DNA from: Mycteria americana
Taxonomy: Eukaryota; Chordata; Aves; Ciconiiformes; Ciconiidae
DNA: 64,000 bases
Reading direction: 5' to 3'
Assembly: GCF_035582795.1 (NCBI RefSeq)
Contig: NC_134396.1
Location: 31,663,683-31,727,682, forward strand
The notes under the pieces are model-generated. The model was not told where the DNA came from and made no database searches. It saw nothing but the letters and a program-made list of their open reading frames with translations. The position numbers were made by a program, and so were the translations under genes. This document shows positions 62,601 through 64,000 of the stretch, one piece after another (positions within the stretch are counted from its first letter, which is position 1; every line of letters begins with the position of its first letter).

Positions 62601-64000
62601 GCCTGCCATTTGACCCAGGCCAGGGAGCTGACAAGTCAGAATTCACACCTTCTAGGAGTACTTTGAAAGATGACACGTATGAAGAATCTGTTGACCAGTC
62701 TGAGAGATACAAGGACTGACAGAGCAAACTGAAGAGAGGCAGTGTTCCCTGAGATTATTCTACAAAACCCTTAAGACTTCTTACTCTTAGAAGCAGGGAT
62801 TGTGTTAACGCTCAAGAAAGACTCCTCAGAAACTTAGAAAATTTTAAGGTGTTACTGTTTAGCTACACATATCGTCTGAGGAGTCATCTAATACTGAGGT
62901 AAGAACAGCAAGCGAAGTGGTTATCCTTCAATCCTGCATCTTCCTCGTGCTTGTCTCCGTTATTGTTAACCTACAAAAGTACATTGTGCTTCTCCATCAC
63001 TGTGAAGGGTTTATTTCAAGAGATGGAGACTACTACATCTTAAAGCTGCCGAACACACTCCTACACTGAGTCTTCTTAGGCCGCCCTTGCTCATTTTCCT
63101 ACCTCTGTTAAGAAAATTGAGTAACAGAGACCAATGACACCATCTGAAATGTTATTTCTCAATTCCGGACAGTGACGTCCTGCCTTAGGAAGCAGTATGC
63201 TGGTTTCCATGGACTATCACTAGAAACACAGAAACTGTTCATGATTGTAATGAGACTAAACTGTACCATCACATTTTGTTCTTTGGGTCTGCACTGACTT
63301 CAAAGGTATTTACAGAATGCATTTTGGGAGAACTGATGGTTGGATATTTGTGACTGTGACCATCAGACTGACCAAACCTACCCCACTACATTCCTGGCAA
63401 CTTACAGACTCTAATAAAAACTTTTAAAAAGCCAATTTTTCTCATAGAATAAATTCTGCAGACAGTCCTGTTGACTTTGAATAACTCTTCATGCAACTAC
63501 AGTGTCTGAATTATCTTGAAGCATTTTGAGCCGTGTTCAGATACCAGTAACTACTTGTTGCAACCACTGAATAATCTGAATAAAAGAACGCCATAAGAAC
63601 GCATGGCACCCTGCCTGTGTATAATTCAATGTTCAAGATTGTCTTCATTCTTGCCTCCTGTTGAAGCACATCTATCATGTGAACCAGTAGCTGATGGACA
63701 TTTATATGCCTGCCTAGGTTCTGTCATCCTTTAATTAAAAAATCAGTTTATTCATGATGAGGGAAGTCATGTTCTCCATCTTGGAAAAGCATTTGTTGGC
63801 AGATCAGTGTCTAATATCAGTGTGCGGTGGGCAGCAGGAGTGAAGATTTACTACAATCAGACCTGGAATAATCATTGCACACTGCGAAATAAGCAATAAA
63901 GCATATGACTTAAGCTCACTCCAGGAGGTTGCCTCTACACGCTGTAAGTTGAAGGGGAAGACCAAGGTAGAAGATTCTGTTCTGTTGTAGTCCAGAATCT
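56700..64000. other. Right-hand intergenic region, no gene supported
   Basis: AT-rich DNA with short chance frames only. By synteny TRPM6 should lie further right on the plus strand, but I found none of its kinase or channel exons. A short segment ending 58815 with a perfect donor (AAAAAG/GTAAGTG) could be a 5' exon of something. A GC-richer block at 61700-62160 and a cluster of AATAAA motifs at 63413-63900 are unexplained. Confidence 0.55.

Noticed and set aside
1-64000. CRISPR arrays, operons, phage or plasmid features
   Set aside because: Splicing, CpG islands, CR1 and LTRs show vertebrate nuclear DNA. No regularly spaced repeats of the CRISPR type occur.

Overview
This window is vertebrate nuclear DNA, most likely from a bird. 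It has spliced genes with short exons and AT-rich introns, three CpG-island promoters, a CR1 LINE remnant and long retroviral LTRs. By translating exons and checking that splice phases agree, I could reconstruct four protein genes: OSTF1 (minus strand), then NMRK1, CARNMT1 and the C9orf40 homologue (all plus strand). This is the order found on human chromosome 9q21, inverted as a block. That human region corresponds to the avian Z chromosome, so Z linkage is likely but is an inference.

Layout. 1-13298: OSTF1 exons 4 to 1 on the minus strand, encoding the proline-rich N-terminus and most of the SH3 domain; the ankyrin repeats lie beyond the left edge. 12720-14130: CpG island shared by OSTF1 and NMRK1, which are divergently transcribed. 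14582-14675: a near-identical second copy of OSTF1 exon 1, lying in the NMRK1 5' region. 15106-20905: NMRK1, eight coding exons, 209 codons. 20906-27004: intergenic DNA with a solo LTR nested inside another solo LTR (both with perfect 5-bp target duplications) and a degraded CR1 element. 27005-46874: CARNMT1, eight coding exons, 441 codons, with one GC-AG intron. 46875-50072: intergenic and 3' UTR sequence. 50073-54707: two-exon C9orf40 homologue, 164 codons, with a long 3' UTR ending near 56.37 kb. 56.4-64 kb: no gene I can support; TRPM6 would be the next gene by synteny.

The genes are housekeeping-type and do not form an operon or a dedicated system. NMRK1 makes nicotinamide mononucleotide for NAD synthesis, CARNMT1 makes anserine from carnosine, OSTF1 is a cytoplasmic SH3/ankyrin adaptor, and the C9orf40 product has no function I can assign. 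I found no sign of a novel multi-gene system. The most unusual items are the duplicated OSTF1 first exon, the nested LTRs, the GC-AG intron and the NMRK1 splice donor that contains a stop codon.
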